DNA of 64,000 nucleotides from Cordilura impudica. Taxonomy: Eukaryota > Arthropoda > Insecta > Diptera > Scathophagidae. A program made the translations under genes and the position numbers. Below, in pieces: positions 11,622 through 22,432 of the stretch. The notes under the pieces were generated by a model. That model saw nothing but the letters and a program-made list of their open reading frames with translations. It made no database searches and had not been told where the DNA came from. The stretch's first letter is position 1, and each line of letters begins with the position of its first letter. The DNA is taken from NCBI GenBank assembly GCA_963682025.1, contig OY821518.1, positions 231,647,000 to 231,710,999 on the forward strand, given 5' to 3'.

Positions 11622-12202
11622 CTAGTTTGGTTTTTGATCAGATGCGTCTAGTGTATTAAATAAAAGAAAATTTTGTTTATATTTATTTATTTTAATAACA
11701 AAATTTATTAATTTATCTCTTTTTTCGGTGCACAAATATTCACTTTCTTTATAAAACTTCGTTATGCTGATGCCGACGTCTGTGGACGTTAGAAGCTCCG
11801 ATAAAGTCTGAAATAATAAAACATCAATTTAAAGTTATCTAAGAGGAGAACACAATAAAACTAAATTCTTACCTTTTCAGAAAAAACGAGTTTCTTGGAC
11901 TGACTCTCGCTTAAGGGCTGTTCAAAAAAAATTTATTACAAATGATCTAATATAATATATTCTGAATACTCACTCTCTGAAACTCTGCTCTCGGACCAAT
12001 TTTTTTAATTGCATCAGCAATATCACGTTCATTTAAGAACGCTAAGTGTCGGTATTCTATTGCTAATTCAATAGGAACAATAAAATGTTATCATTATAAA
12101 ATAATATAAATATACACAATACACAATATATATACAAAGTACAAATAACTTACTCTCCGGCAAAAGAAATTCCGAATTTAACTCTTTTAACATAGTTTCC
12201 AT
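11622..12202 (-). CDS. Four-exon SAM-like gene fragment carried by a transposon
   Basis: Exons on the minus strand are 12202-12154, 12056-11974, 11917-11873 and 11807-11622. All introns are GT-AG (donors GAGA|GTAAGT, AGA|GTGAGT, AAAAG|GTAAG) and the frame stays open through all of them, giving 120 residues; a second ATG at 12244 would add 14. The second exon can also start at 12062 in the same frame. The product reads LNSEFLLPEKYRHLAFLNER, then DIADAIKKIGPRAEFQ, the pattern of the last helices of a SAM-like domain. It then has SEKTLSELLTSTDVGISITK and KFYKESEYLCTEKRDKL, which resemble a segment following such domains in many uncharacterised insect proteins (from memory, not searched). It stops soon after, so it looks C-terminally truncated. 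It lies wholly inside the CACAG-ended element, so it is either captured host exons or an accessory gene of that element family. Confidence 0.65.
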
Positions 12203-12474
12203 CAAAACGACTGATCTCACTGATACACAAAACACAAATGACATCTACTCAAAAAAAAAAAAAAAAAACCTGCAAGTTTGGCCGTACAATGAATTTCCCA
12301 ACAAACATTCTTCGAACAAAAACAATTTGAGTGCTCATAAAATAGAGCATTTACTTAAAACTTTACTTCAGAAATGTATTGTTGGGTGACATCTATTGTC
12401 CCGTTATTATAAGTTTGAAATATATAAGGGCGTAAAAAAAATTTAACAATTGTCAAAAAATATTTTAACGATGT

Positions 12475-13110
12475 TGCGTTCAGGTTTTTTAAACGCAGCG
12501 TTCAGTGACAGTTCAGGCAGAAACTATGTAAATTCTTACAAAAAATTTAAACAAAACGTTTAGTTCGCATATGGAGGAGCATAAGTTTTTCGTTCAGTTG
12601 AAACGAAATTCTTATTTCAGAGCTGAACGCTGCGTAGTAAAAAAACATAATATACGTTTAGCTTTTTAAGTGTTGAACGCATTTTATGAGGAACGTAGTA
12701 AATATGCCTACAAGTATTCAGCCTGACTTTTTCACTTCAGTTTATTAGTGTTGCGTTCAGGTTTTTTAAACGCAGCCACAATGTTTTTTGTAAAAGGATT
12801 TTTTTTTTTTATATTTCTTTTATTGAACGATAAATTTTACGTTTTCTATGAAGAACTTGACTAAACATTGCATTCTATTTTTCTGAATGACAGTTTAGCC
12901 AAGTAATTCCTTACAAAAAATCTGAACAAAACGTTTAGTTCGCGCATGGAGGAGCATACATTTTTCCTTCAGTTGAAGCAAAATTCATATTTCAAAGCTG
13001 AACGCTGCGTAGTAAAAATCAAAAGTTACGTTCGGCCTTCTAAATGTTGAACGCAACTTAAAAGAAGCATAGTAAATATGCCTACAAGCATTCAGCCTGA
13101 CTTTTCCAAA
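12475..13110. repeat. Internal tandem duplication in the CACAG-ended element
   Basis: Two diverged copies in tandem, about 12475-12748 and 12752-13110. Both contain GTTGCGTTCAGGTTTTTTAA, then CAAAACGTTTAGTTCGC, GCTGAACGCTGCGTAGTAAA and AATATGCCTACAAG, in the same order. The second copy has additional sequence in its first part. Confidence 0.75.
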
Positions 13111-13560
13111 CGTTGCGTTTAGCTCATTTTGTTTTTTCTGTGTAGAGGAAGAAATGCCTCTTAAATGGAAGTTGATACAAGACAACGATTCTAAACGTAT
13201 CAAAAAGTCAGTGACAACAAAATCGATGTTTTACAATGGCCCGCCCAATCCCCGGATCTAAAATATTACAATTGACCGTACTAAAGCTACAAATTTGAAT
13301 CCATTATGGGAAGAAATCCAAAAGTCATGGAATTCCATATTTCTGGAAAGATGCCGTTATTAAAAGTATAGGTTATTTTTAAGTTTAACTAAAGTGGGCT
13401 ATTTAATTTGTTGATAAAAATAAAAAAAAATAAAAGTCTGAGAAAATTTTAAACATTTTGATAAATAAGTCGTCGTCGTTAAAAAAATATAAAAGGGTGT
13501 AAAAAATTAATATGTTTATATTTTTTTATAAACTGTGCTATTTAAAATGCCGGCACTGTA

Positions 13561-14125
13561 TATATAAATTAAATTACATGCATATTGTATGTAATTCGTC
13601 AGTTCTTTGTAAATACAATTTAAATAATATTTTTTAATAGCCCGAACATTTTCGCTACGCTACAAAGAATAAATAAATGAAAATTTTGAAAAGTGTTATG
13701 TGAAACCAAAGTTATATATTAAACTGAATATACGAATAATTACACAGTCCTACAACATTTAAACTTTTGACGATGAAGATGTCTTTTTTATTTTTATCAT
13801 TTCTGTGTTCTAGTACTTCAACTTATTGTAAACGTAGTATTGAATTTAAGAGAAAATGGCGGCTTCAGCTGAGACAATAGTGACACAATAAACGTCTTTG
13901 AATAAACGTCTTTGTCAAATATTACAAATTATTTTAAAATTAAATAAATGTACCCCTTTTTAATTTATTTCGAACTTCCGTATTATCGTATTGATTGAAT
14001 ATGAACAAATTCAATTTTGGGGATGTTTTCTTTTTAAGAAACATACATTTTTTTAATTATATTTTTGTTGTTATTATTCTGTCATCAAAGCAGTTGTTTT
14101 AAAGTATCATAGAAAAAAAGGGCAT
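13561..14125. other. Unassigned AT-rich stretch
   Basis: Nothing recognisable lies between the Tc1-like element and the first LINE. Confidence 0.4.
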
Positions 14126-16224
14126 CCATTCCCTGAACTGGCACAGTCTATTATCTTTTTCTATTGTATCCACAGCTGCTATTGATCATATGACTGAAAC
14201 ATTTTACAGTACGATTTCTTCTGCAATGGATTTATGTATTCCGAAACAAATTTGTAATAAACTTTCCGGTCCTCCTTGGAATACCAACCAGCTGACAAGA
14301 CTTAAAAATAAAAAATAATAAATATTACAAGAAATACAAGCTATCCGGTTCTCTTGTAGATTATGGGAAATACTCCATTAGCCGAGCGGAATATACTGCA
14401 CTGAATAAATCGTGTTACTCTAATTACTTAATCAAAATGAAAAATAGTTTCAAAAGTAATCCAAAGTCTTTTTACAATTTTGTCAACACTAAGAGAAAAA
14501 CAACTGGTTATCCTGCTATTATGAAATTTCAACACACTGAATCTTATGATAATATATTATAATTAATTTGTTTGCTGATTTTTTTTAACAACTTATTCCG
14601 ATTCAACTTTTGATGATTCTGCCACTTACCCATCTATACAGACTGCTAATAGAACCATATCTATTCCATTTCTCGATGTCTCTATGGTTTCTAATGGTTT
14701 GAAAAAACTAAAATTTTCATATAATAGTGGACCTAATTCTTAGCAGTGTCTTAATCAAATGTGCGGATGCTTTAGCTATTCCATTGACAATAATGTTTAA
14801 CTCTTCAATTAAATTCGGATACTTTCCAAATACGTGGAAGGACTCTTTCATTATTCCGTTATTTAAATCCGGAAACAAGTCTGACATTACAAATTATCGT
14901 GGTATTGCAAAATTAAGTACTATACCTAAATTCTTTGAAAAAATTATAACTGATCAACTATGTTATCAAGTCAACACATTAATTTCTCCATTCCAACATG
15001 GCTTTCAACTTCAACGAACCTTTTACATCTCACAACAATAGTCAATCGTGGTTTTCTTCAAAGAAAGCAAACTGACGCAATTTACACTGATTTCAGCAAG
15101 GCGTTTGATAAAGTCAACCATAAACTTCTTATAAAGAAATTACATCCAATAGGATTTTCTGATCTTAGCATAAAGTGGATATATTCATATTTAACAAACA
15201 GAAAGCAAAATGTACCTTTTAATAATATATCTTCGAAAAATATTAACGTTTTATCTGGAGTTCCGCAAGGCAGCCATCTTGGACCGCTTTTATTTTCACT
15301 ATTTATAAATTTACCGCAGGTTATTCGGTTTTCAAATATCCTGATGTATGCTGACGATGTAAAAGTCTTTATGAGTTATAACCAATATTCCGACCATACT
15401 TATCTTCAAAATGACTTGGATTCATTTCACTCATGGTGCATTTTAAATTTAATGGAGCTGAATCTTAAAAGTGCAAATATATGCGTTTTGTTCGAAAAAG
15501 ACCAAAATCTGTAAATTATGTCTTGGGCGGCTTTCAACTGGAAAAAGTCGATAACTTCTTAGATCTTGGTGTTTTATTTGATTCAAAGCTTAGTTTCGTT
15601 CCTCATATTACAATTACAGTAAGTACTGGGTTTTTATAAAACGTTGGTCTAAAGAGTTCAATGATCCGTATGTAACAAAAACACTATACACGTCACTTGT
15701 GAGACCGATTTTGGAATATGCTTCTATTATATGGGACCCTATCTATCAAACTCATATTGATAGCATCGAATCGGTGCAAAAACAATTCCTTCTATTCTGT
15801 CTTCGCAGCTTAAATTTTAACCAATTAAATCTTCCGTCGTATAACAACAGACTCACCCTTCTTAAGGTGCCAACCTTAAAAAGCCGCAGATCTATGCTAA
15901 ACGTTTCGTTTCTTTTGAACATAATTAATGGCGATGTTTGTTCTGGTTTCCTGATCAACAATATTTCATTTAACATCCCCCAGCGGCCAACACGTTTCTT
16001 CTCACCTCTATCTGTCGAGTTTTATAGATCAAATTATGCGAACGGTGATCCTCTTAAACGAATGTGTATTGAATTTAATAGATTTATTGATTTTTCTTTA
16101 AATACAAATGTCATAACATGTAAAATAATAATTTATCTGAACACTTTAAATTAAATTTTTAAATTTTTCATTCATTGTTAAAAGTTTTTGTAAATCCTTA
16201 CAGACGATTTATTCCACAGATTAA

Positions 16225-16271
<47 letters not shown>
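14126..16271 (+). mobile_element. Jockey/CR1-type LINE, 5'-truncated
   Basis: Coding remnants begin near 14126 with the segment between endonuclease and reverse transcriptase and run to a stop at about 16154. After a short 3' UTR the element ends in a TAAA array (16220-16271), the simple-repeat tail common in LINEs. The endonuclease and any ORF1 are missing, as expected for 5' truncation during target-primed reverse transcription. Confidence 0.85.
14727..16154 (+). pseudogene. LINE reverse transcriptase, frameshifted
   Basis: Three open pieces in different frames (14727-15041, 14960-15514, 15699-16154) together cover the reverse transcriptase and its C-terminal part. Visible motifs are YRGIAKLSTIPKFFE (domain 2), YTDFSKAFDKVNHKLL with the first catalytic Asp, SGVPQGSHLGPLLF, and LMYADDVKVF with the catalytic Asp pair. 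The last piece (MRPILEYASIIWDP) is the usual C-terminal region of jockey-type elements. The frameshifts make the copy inactive. An older, more broken coding stretch upstream (14126-14726) has several stops. Confidence 0.85.
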
Positions 16272-16473
16272 AAATAAATGGTCAAGGTAACGTGACCGTC
16301 ATCGATTATTTTTGGAACAGTTTTCTTCGCTAAACTGATCCAATAAGTTTCTTGTTTACTTTAAAAAGCAGTAAAAAAATCTGTAGGCGCAAATTCATTT
16401 TTGAAACACACAATAGTTTTTACTAACAGCTGGGCTGAAAAGTTCGTAGCCTTACATATAGATTGTGTTACTA

Positions 16474-17772
16474 AAGGGTCCGCCAAATAACTTTTTTTTT
16501 TTTTTTTGAAAATGCTATAAAAAAAAACTACTGAATATTATCGCAAATTTCTTTTTTTATTTGAAAGTACAATCCTTCCGGTTAATAATGGAAAATAATT
16601 TCATTCAAATGGCTGCCTCGGCTGGCCATGCAGTAGCCTACACGATCGGTCCAATTTTTAAGCACATTATCGATTGTGTGCTGCTGTATTTCACCAATGG
16701 CTTCACGAATATTGTCCTTTAAAGCGTCAATTGTCTCTGGCTTGTTGGCGTAACACTTATCTTTGAGGGCAGTCCAACGGTGTCAAATCGCAGCTCCGAG
16801 ATGGCCAAACGACATCAGCTCTGCGGCTGATAATGCGATCTTCAAAAACAGGGCGCAAAACATCGAGTGTAGCTTCGGCTGTGTTGCACGTAGCACCGTC
16901 CTGTTGAAACCAAATGTTGCCAATATCCTCCTCTTCAATTTTTGTGAACAAAAATTCGTTCAACATGGCCCGATAACGATCGCCATTGACTGTAACGGCC
17001 ACTCCTTGCTTATTTTCGAAGAAAAATGGCCCAATTATGCCTCTGGACCAAAATCCGCACCAAACAGTAAACTCGTTTTGGGTGTATCGGCTTTTCAATG
17101 TATGCGAGCGGGCTTTCTGTGCCCCAAATGCGACAATTTTGCTTGTTTACATACCCGCCAAGATCAAAATGAGCTTCATCTGAAAAGATGATTTTTTTTT
17201 TGGCAAAATCGGCATCTTCTGTAAGTCGATCGCAGGCCCACTTAGCGAAGCGAAAACGCATTGGATGGTCAGTTGGCTTCAACTCCTGAACCAATTGGAC
17301 TTAGTATGGCGTCATACCAAGGTTTTTATGCAAAGGTTTTCTCAATGATGCCTCCGAAATGTTCAATTCTTGAGAACGACGGTGAATTGATGTTGATGGC
17401 GCTTCACCCACACTTTCTGCCACAGCAGCAACATTCTCGGGAGTACGCACTGTTTTTGGCTTTTCACGCTTTGGTTTATCGATGAGGATGCCAGTTTCTT
17501 TCACTTTTTTTCACAAGATAACGAACATACGGAGCTGACGGTGCTTCTATTCTTCCAAAATCCGTACGTAATTTTCGCACACATTCTGCAACATTACCAT
17601 GATTTTCAAAGTAATGTCGCAATATTTCCCAGCGTTGTTCAAGCGTATACACAACCATATTCGTTCAGCGGAAGGATAAAACTAATTATCTGTCAAATCA
17701 GACATGAGCTAAGTGTTACCATTCACGAAATAAGCACTAGTTGAAAAAAAAAACGTTAGATGGCGGACCCTT
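16474..17772 (-). mobile_element. Second mariner-like element, nested
   Basis: Inverted ends AAGGGTCCGCCA / TGGCGGACCCTT are flanked by TA on both sides. The element is 1299 bp, the usual mariner length, and carries a transposase on the minus strand. It sits inside the left part of the older mariner remnant. Confidence 0.85.
16620..17658 (-). pseudogene. Mariner-family transposase, frameshifted
   Basis: Minus-strand pieces in order: 17658-17476 (YTLEQRWEILRHYFENHGNV, the N-terminal helix-turn-helix), 17504-17301 (KPKREKPKTVRTPENVAAV and a second helix-turn-helix), 17294-17010 (KKIIFSDEAHFDLGGYVNKQ, first catalytic Asp), 17098-16757 (GFWSRGIIGPFFFEN and IWFQQDGATCNTAEATLD, second Asp, then WPSRSCDLTPLD with the third acidic residue). 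The rest of the C-terminus reads on to about 16620 in another frame. The long spacing between the last two acidic residues and the DLTPLD motif differ from classical DD34D mariners and recall the DD41D-type group. At least three frameshifts disable it. Confidence 0.85.
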
Positions 17773-18255
17773 TAGAATAAATATGTCTGATTTTTAGTTA
17801 GTACCAACCTTCAAAATAAACATGTATGCAATTGGTTCGTGAGATCTAGCACTGTGAGTGAAGTAACTTTTGTTATTGTGAAAAAAGGATCAAAAGAAAT
17901 TTCGTGTGTTAATGAAGCCTATCTTTTTGGCAAAAGAGAATATTGTTGAAGCCAAAGCTTGGCTCGATAATATTACTCAGACTTTGCACCGGGAAAATCA
18001 ACCCTTCAGAAGTGGTTTGCTAAATTTAAACGAGGCGAAATGAGCATCGAAGACGATGCACGCAGTGGACGCCCAAAAGAGGCTGTTACCGAAAAAAACA
18101 TAAAAAAGTCTATAAAATAATTTTGAATGATCGCAAAGTGAAGTTGATCTAGATAGCTAAGACTCTAAAGACGTCTGCCAAGAAAAATTCCGATTTTACC
18201 ATCAACCAGATGGCTTCCTATAGAAAGAGCCATTCGAGCAACTATGGAAAAATTG

Positions 18256-20130
18256 AGTTGAAAACTCATTTTATTGTTATTAATGCAAAATCGTTTGAGA
18301 CGACGCTGTTAAATAATATATGTACATTCTATCGGAAGTAAAAAAGTTAATCCGGATAACACAAAACTTTTTGATGGTTTATATCGGTTATTAAAAAGTT
18401 TAACAAATAGGATAATTGTACCTATGCGTAAATTTGACTATTTGGATGAGATCAATCCTGTATTTCATAAAAATTGTTATTAATGTTACAGTTCTCAAAA
18501 GGCCTATTTTGACAATAATATTGAAGAATCGGACAATTAATTAATCAAATATAAGTTAATTGAGTTCACAAAACAAACATTTTTTCAAAAAACAATAAAT
18601 TTTATAAAAGAATTTGGAAAAGACAAAAAAAAAAGAGGTCGAAGAAGTTCTTAACTTCAAAAATATATAAAGAAATTTTATTAGAAATTTGAAATTTGAA
18701 TATGAGCAGGTGTGTGTAATCGTTAGTGCACTCTAAAATTATTGTTCTTTTTGCACCTAACACAGCGCGTTTATCTCATTTAAAAATAATTTAGCATTTG
18801 ATGGACAAAATTTGAAGATAAATTTCATCACATTGAACACGATTTTTATCCAGTACATTAGTATTGTATTTTTATGTACTCGTTAATGATTGTAATGTAA
18901 ATGTTGTTGGAATCAGTTTAAAGTTTTCTGACATGATCTGAAAGGAATTTTTTTAAATTAAATCTCTGTTTAATAAAATCATATTTGAACCAGTTCGAAA
19001 TAAAATTAAAAAATGTAAATTAAATGTGCACTAATTTATAAACATATTTAAAGGTATTTTATCTGAATATAATTAGTTGTTGTTTGGTCATAATTTACAA
19101 AATTTATATTGCAATAAAAAAAACTGGAAACTCAATAAAAAATATAAAACATGAATTAGAATTTGCATAGAATTTTTTAAAAAATTTATTTTTATTTTTA
19201 TTTTTTAAATTTTGCATCTCATGATTGTTTTTTAATAATCTGAATAATCTGAATACAAGTCATAATACATAATCCTATTCATAGGAGCTACAACTTTGAA
19301 TTAAAAACATCTTTTGAGTGAAAAAAAAAATGTATATGTACGTTAAATTTTTTGGCTTGAACGTAAACTACATATTTCAGTTCTACATACAATTTCATTG
19401 AAATAATTATCTTTATTTGTTCAATTTTAAAATTTAATTGGAAATGGTGTGTTTGGAGTTATCTGCAGCACGTGAAAAATCAACATTATAAATTGGGTAA
19501 AGAAATCAAAACATCTCAGTAAATTTTATTTGTAATTACGGAAACAGTTTCAAAACAGCAAAATAAAGCAAAAACAACAAAATAAAAGGCAATGATCTGA
19601 TCACACTTATTTATAAATATCTAAAAATGAATCAGTGAAGATGACGACAAAGATATATGTGAAAACGATACAAAGACAGTGATATTTGTTGAAAGAAACT
19701 AGTACGGAATATTTTCCTCAGGTCAAGTTAAAGTATCACAATATTTCATCATATATGAAATGTGGAATGACACCGTAAATATGTTAACCCTTCGTTCAAT
19801 TTACAATCAGCTTTATTTCGGGAACTATAAAAGCCAGAGCTGCAATTTATTGGATATGTCTTAACCAGCAAAAATTTGGACCATTACCAATGAATTTAAC
19901 CTAGGCATGGATCCTGAGAATTACTTGCTCCGGAATCATGAAAAATCACTTCTTCGGAATTGATATTTTTAAAACTATTTTCATAAGCGAAATTGCTAAA
20001 GCTATGCCCGCCTGTCCCTCTCTTCCTCTATGGAAATCACAATCACGTCCCAAAAGGTCAGCTGGGATGCTCAGTTTTGGCGAAAATCTTTGACATTTAC
20101 CTACGCTATTCACTGATTAAAGTCATCAAA
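18256..20130. other. Unassigned AT-rich stretch
   Basis: No gene or clear element was recognised. At about 20035-20100 there is a short piece (AAATCACAATCACGTCCCAA and onward) resembling the post-microsatellite part of INE-like repeats. Confidence 0.4.
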
Positions 20131-20139
20131 ATCATTTTA

Positions 20140-21070
20140 AAAAGGGCTTTTTCTTAAAAACTTAGCTCTCTTAAAAAAGTACATTTTCCTAAATACCTTT
20201 ATTAAAAAAATACATTTTTTTAAAAAAGTACCCTTTCTTAAAAAGTATATTTTCTTAAAAAGTATATTTTCTTAAAAAGTATATTTTCTTTAAAAAGTAC
20301 ATTTTATTTAAAAAAGCATTTTAAGTACATTTTCTTAATAACGCATCTTTTCTTAAAAAAGTACCTTTTTTAAATACATTTTCTTTAAAATAAATCTTTT
20401 ATGATATTTTCTTCCTATATTTCCTTAAAAAAGTACCTTTTCTTAAAAAAGTAAATTTTCTTAAAAAGTACCTTTTCTTAAAAAAATTACATTTTCCTAC
20501 AATCTATCTTTTCTTAAAAATTGCCTTTACTTAAAAAGTACCATTTCTTAAAAAAAGTAAATTTTCTTAAAAAAGTACCTTTTCTTAAAAAAAATTACCT
20601 TCTCTTAAAAGAGAACCTTTCCTTAAAAAGTACATTTTCTTAAAAAGTACCTTAAGTTAAAAAGCAAATTTTTCAAAAAGTAGTTTTTCTTAAAAAAAGT
20701 ACCGTTTCTTAATAAAGACCTTTTCCTAAAAAGTACATTTTCTTGAAAAGAACATTTTTAAAAAAGTAATTTTTCTAAAAAAGTACTTTTTCTTAAAGTA
20801 GTATCTTTTTTAAAAATCACCTTTTTTTAAAAAGTACCTTTTTATAAATATTACGTTTTGTTAAAAAATTACCTGTTCTACAAAAGTATCTTATAAAGTA
20901 CCTTTCCTTAAAAAGTACATTTTCTTAGAAAAGAACCTTTTTCTAAAAAAATACCTTTTCTTAAAAAAAGTGCCCATTCTTAAAAATGAACTCTTTATAT
21001 GAAAGTGCATTTTATTAAAAAAAAATATCTTTTCTTATAAAGAAAATATTCTTAAAAAATACAATTTTCA
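20140..21070. repeat. Large minisatellite (CTTAAAAAAGTACCTTTT type)
   Basis: About 55 imperfect copies of a 15-18 bp unit close to TTCTTAAAAAAGTACCTT. It is the reverse complement of the array at 8395, and this is the largest block of it in the window. Confidence 0.9.
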
Positions 21071-21889
21071 AAAATAAAAGTAAAAATTTTTGAGTAATTT
21101 CTTTCGGAACGGTTGAAATTTTTTTGGCGAAAAAGCAGGAATATTTTTCACTTTTAAATTTGCTATACAAATATTTTATAATCGTGAAATAACGAATTTG
21201 TATTCTAAGAATTTAAAAACGAATAACTGACGATGTCATTCAAACAGGAAATTATTATAATTATGATTTGTTATCAAATATTTAAGTTAAAAGAATAACA
21301 AATCACAAACAATTCTATTCAAATTCTTAATTAATACACAATTATTTAATTGATCAGTAAAACGTAATAAAATAACAATACCCATAAAAATAATTAAACT
21401 CGTTTAGATTTGAATTAAATTTAGGGTAAATCCAAAATAATTCTAGCGTAATATATATACAATGTATATTATACATATATATTTACAAAAAAAGTAATGT
21501 GGGACAAAGAACTTTTCACATAAACAAACCAAAAATAAATAATTTTTTATACGAATTGTATTATGTTATTATATACTAATTAATAGTTCGTATAACATGA
21601 ATATAATTGTTCACAATGCAAAATTTATAACAAAATAAATGTTTTTATTTTAATAAACATAAACTGTATGACATAAAATCATCTTCATTAGCATCGGAAA
21701 TCCATTTATGGTTCGTTCCACATTTATAGTTTAATGGTTAGCCTCGTTCCGACAACAATATCATGATTATGAACATTATTATGATTGGGCTGACCAAGTG
21801 TTGATATTTATCTTTAATTAGAACTTTTACATATTTTTAAACTCTTTCTTTTAACTCATACTCTCTGTCTGTCTGTCTGTTTGTCTGTC
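21071..21889. other. Unassigned AT-rich stretch
   Basis: No feature recognised, apart from a CTGT microsatellite at about 21865-21890. Confidence 0.4.
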
Positions 21890-22172
21890 TGCCATGGGGC
21901 AACCCCATTCCCCTCATCCAATTGATCTGAAACTTGGCCCATAGTCTTGTTGTGACTACAGATTAATTAATTCACGGAGTGATTTAAACCCCATTTCCCC
22001 TCATCCAATCAATCTGAAACTTGGTCCACAGACTTGCTGTCACCAAATATTAACTTAAAGATAATCACGCATAGTCACGCCCAGTCACCGATTGATTTTA
22101 ACCCCATTCCGCTCATCCAATCATTCAGAAACTTGGTCCATAGACTTGTTGTGACCAAAGATTAATTTTAAA
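21890..22172. repeat. Three tandem copies of a 75-125 bp unit
   Basis: Copies begin at about 21900, 21988 and 22100. Each has CCCCATT, CTCATCCAAT, GAAACTTGG, CAT or CACAGACTTG and a TTGTGACCAAAGATTAA-like end. A CTGTCTGTCTG microsatellite immediately precedes the array, so this may be the internal repeat block of an INE-like element. Confidence 0.7.
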
Positions 22173-22319
22173 ATAGAATCAAAATATAAAAAATTACTCT
22201 TTGCTAAAATTACTCTCCGCTTGAGAAACTAGGAAATGAAACTCTTAAAATAAGATGATTATTTTTTATGAAAAATTTTACGAACAAAATAAATAATAGA
22301 TAATTAATATGCAGCTAAA

Positions 22320-22432
22320 ATAATATTTTAAGTAAAATATTTTAGGTAAAATATTATTTTAGGTAAAATATTATTTTAGGTAAATATTATTTGAGGTAAA
22401 ATATTACTTTAGGTACATATTAATTATCTAGG
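22320..22432. repeat. Short tandem array of AGGTAAAATATTATTTT
   Basis: About six imperfect copies of a 17-18 bp unit. No coding potential. Confidence 0.75.

Larger units (their letters stand above)
11304..13142. mobile_element. CACAG-ended element nested in the Tc1-like transposase
   Basis: A 1839-bp element with short perfect inverted ends (CACAGAAAAAA / TTTTTTCTGTG) and a TA duplication (11302-11303, 13143-13144). Both subterminal regions are dense in AACGTTT, GTTCAG and ACGTAGTA-type short repeats. The middle carries a four-exon gene fragment (11622-12202, minus strand), and the right part holds a tandem duplication of about 300 bp. No transposase was found, so it is probably non-autonomous. 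Superfamily unassigned; the TA duplication is compatible with Tc1/mariner but does not prove it. Confidence 0.75.
10985..13375 (+). pseudogene. Tc1-like transposase, split and truncated
   Basis: The upstream half (about 10985-11303) has LFERFARKKHTCL followed, in another frame, by LLDESKFHRFRSDGK, GGRCVLVWGSFS and, after a further shift, VMPY. This is the first catalytic Asp block (SDESKF in relatives) and the GG-VMVWG block of Tc1/Tc3-type transposases. After the insertion at 11304-13142 it resumes at about 13145 with EEEMPLKWKLIQDND, the second Asp block, and NGPPNP (WPAQSPDLNP in relatives). Removing the insertion and one TA joins the halves in frame (VMPY-V-EEEMPL). Frameshifts and stops mark it as inactive, and the N-terminal DNA-binding part is missing. 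Confidence 0.8.
9762..13558 (+). mobile_element. Tc1-like transposon interrupted by two insertions
   Basis: Terminal inverted repeats of about 22 bp (CAGTGGCGACATTTTAAATA on the left; its counterpart ends GCCGGCACTG on the right) are flanked by TA on both sides, the Tc1/mariner target duplication. Inside lie a MITE (10147-10867), a CACAG-ended element (11304-13142) and the two halves of a decayed transposase. Confidence 0.8.
16434..18255 (+). mobile_element. Mariner remnant (irritans-like) split by a second element
   Basis: The left part (16434-16473) has a mariner-like end (GGGCTGAAAAGTTCGTAGCC). After the insertion at 16474-17772 it resumes with a 5' leader and, from about 17890, a broken transposase start. 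Readable pieces are KKFRVLMKP, NIVEAKAWLD, KWFAKFKRGEMSIEDDARSG and ILNDRKVKL. These match the N-terminal helix-turn-helix region of irritans-subfamily mariners. Homology fades at about 18255, with no catalytic domain or right terminal repeat. Inactive. Confidence 0.75.

Noticed and set aside
20140..21070. CRISPR-like array
   Set aside because: Units are contiguous, degenerate and without spacers, in an insect genome; it is a minisatellite.
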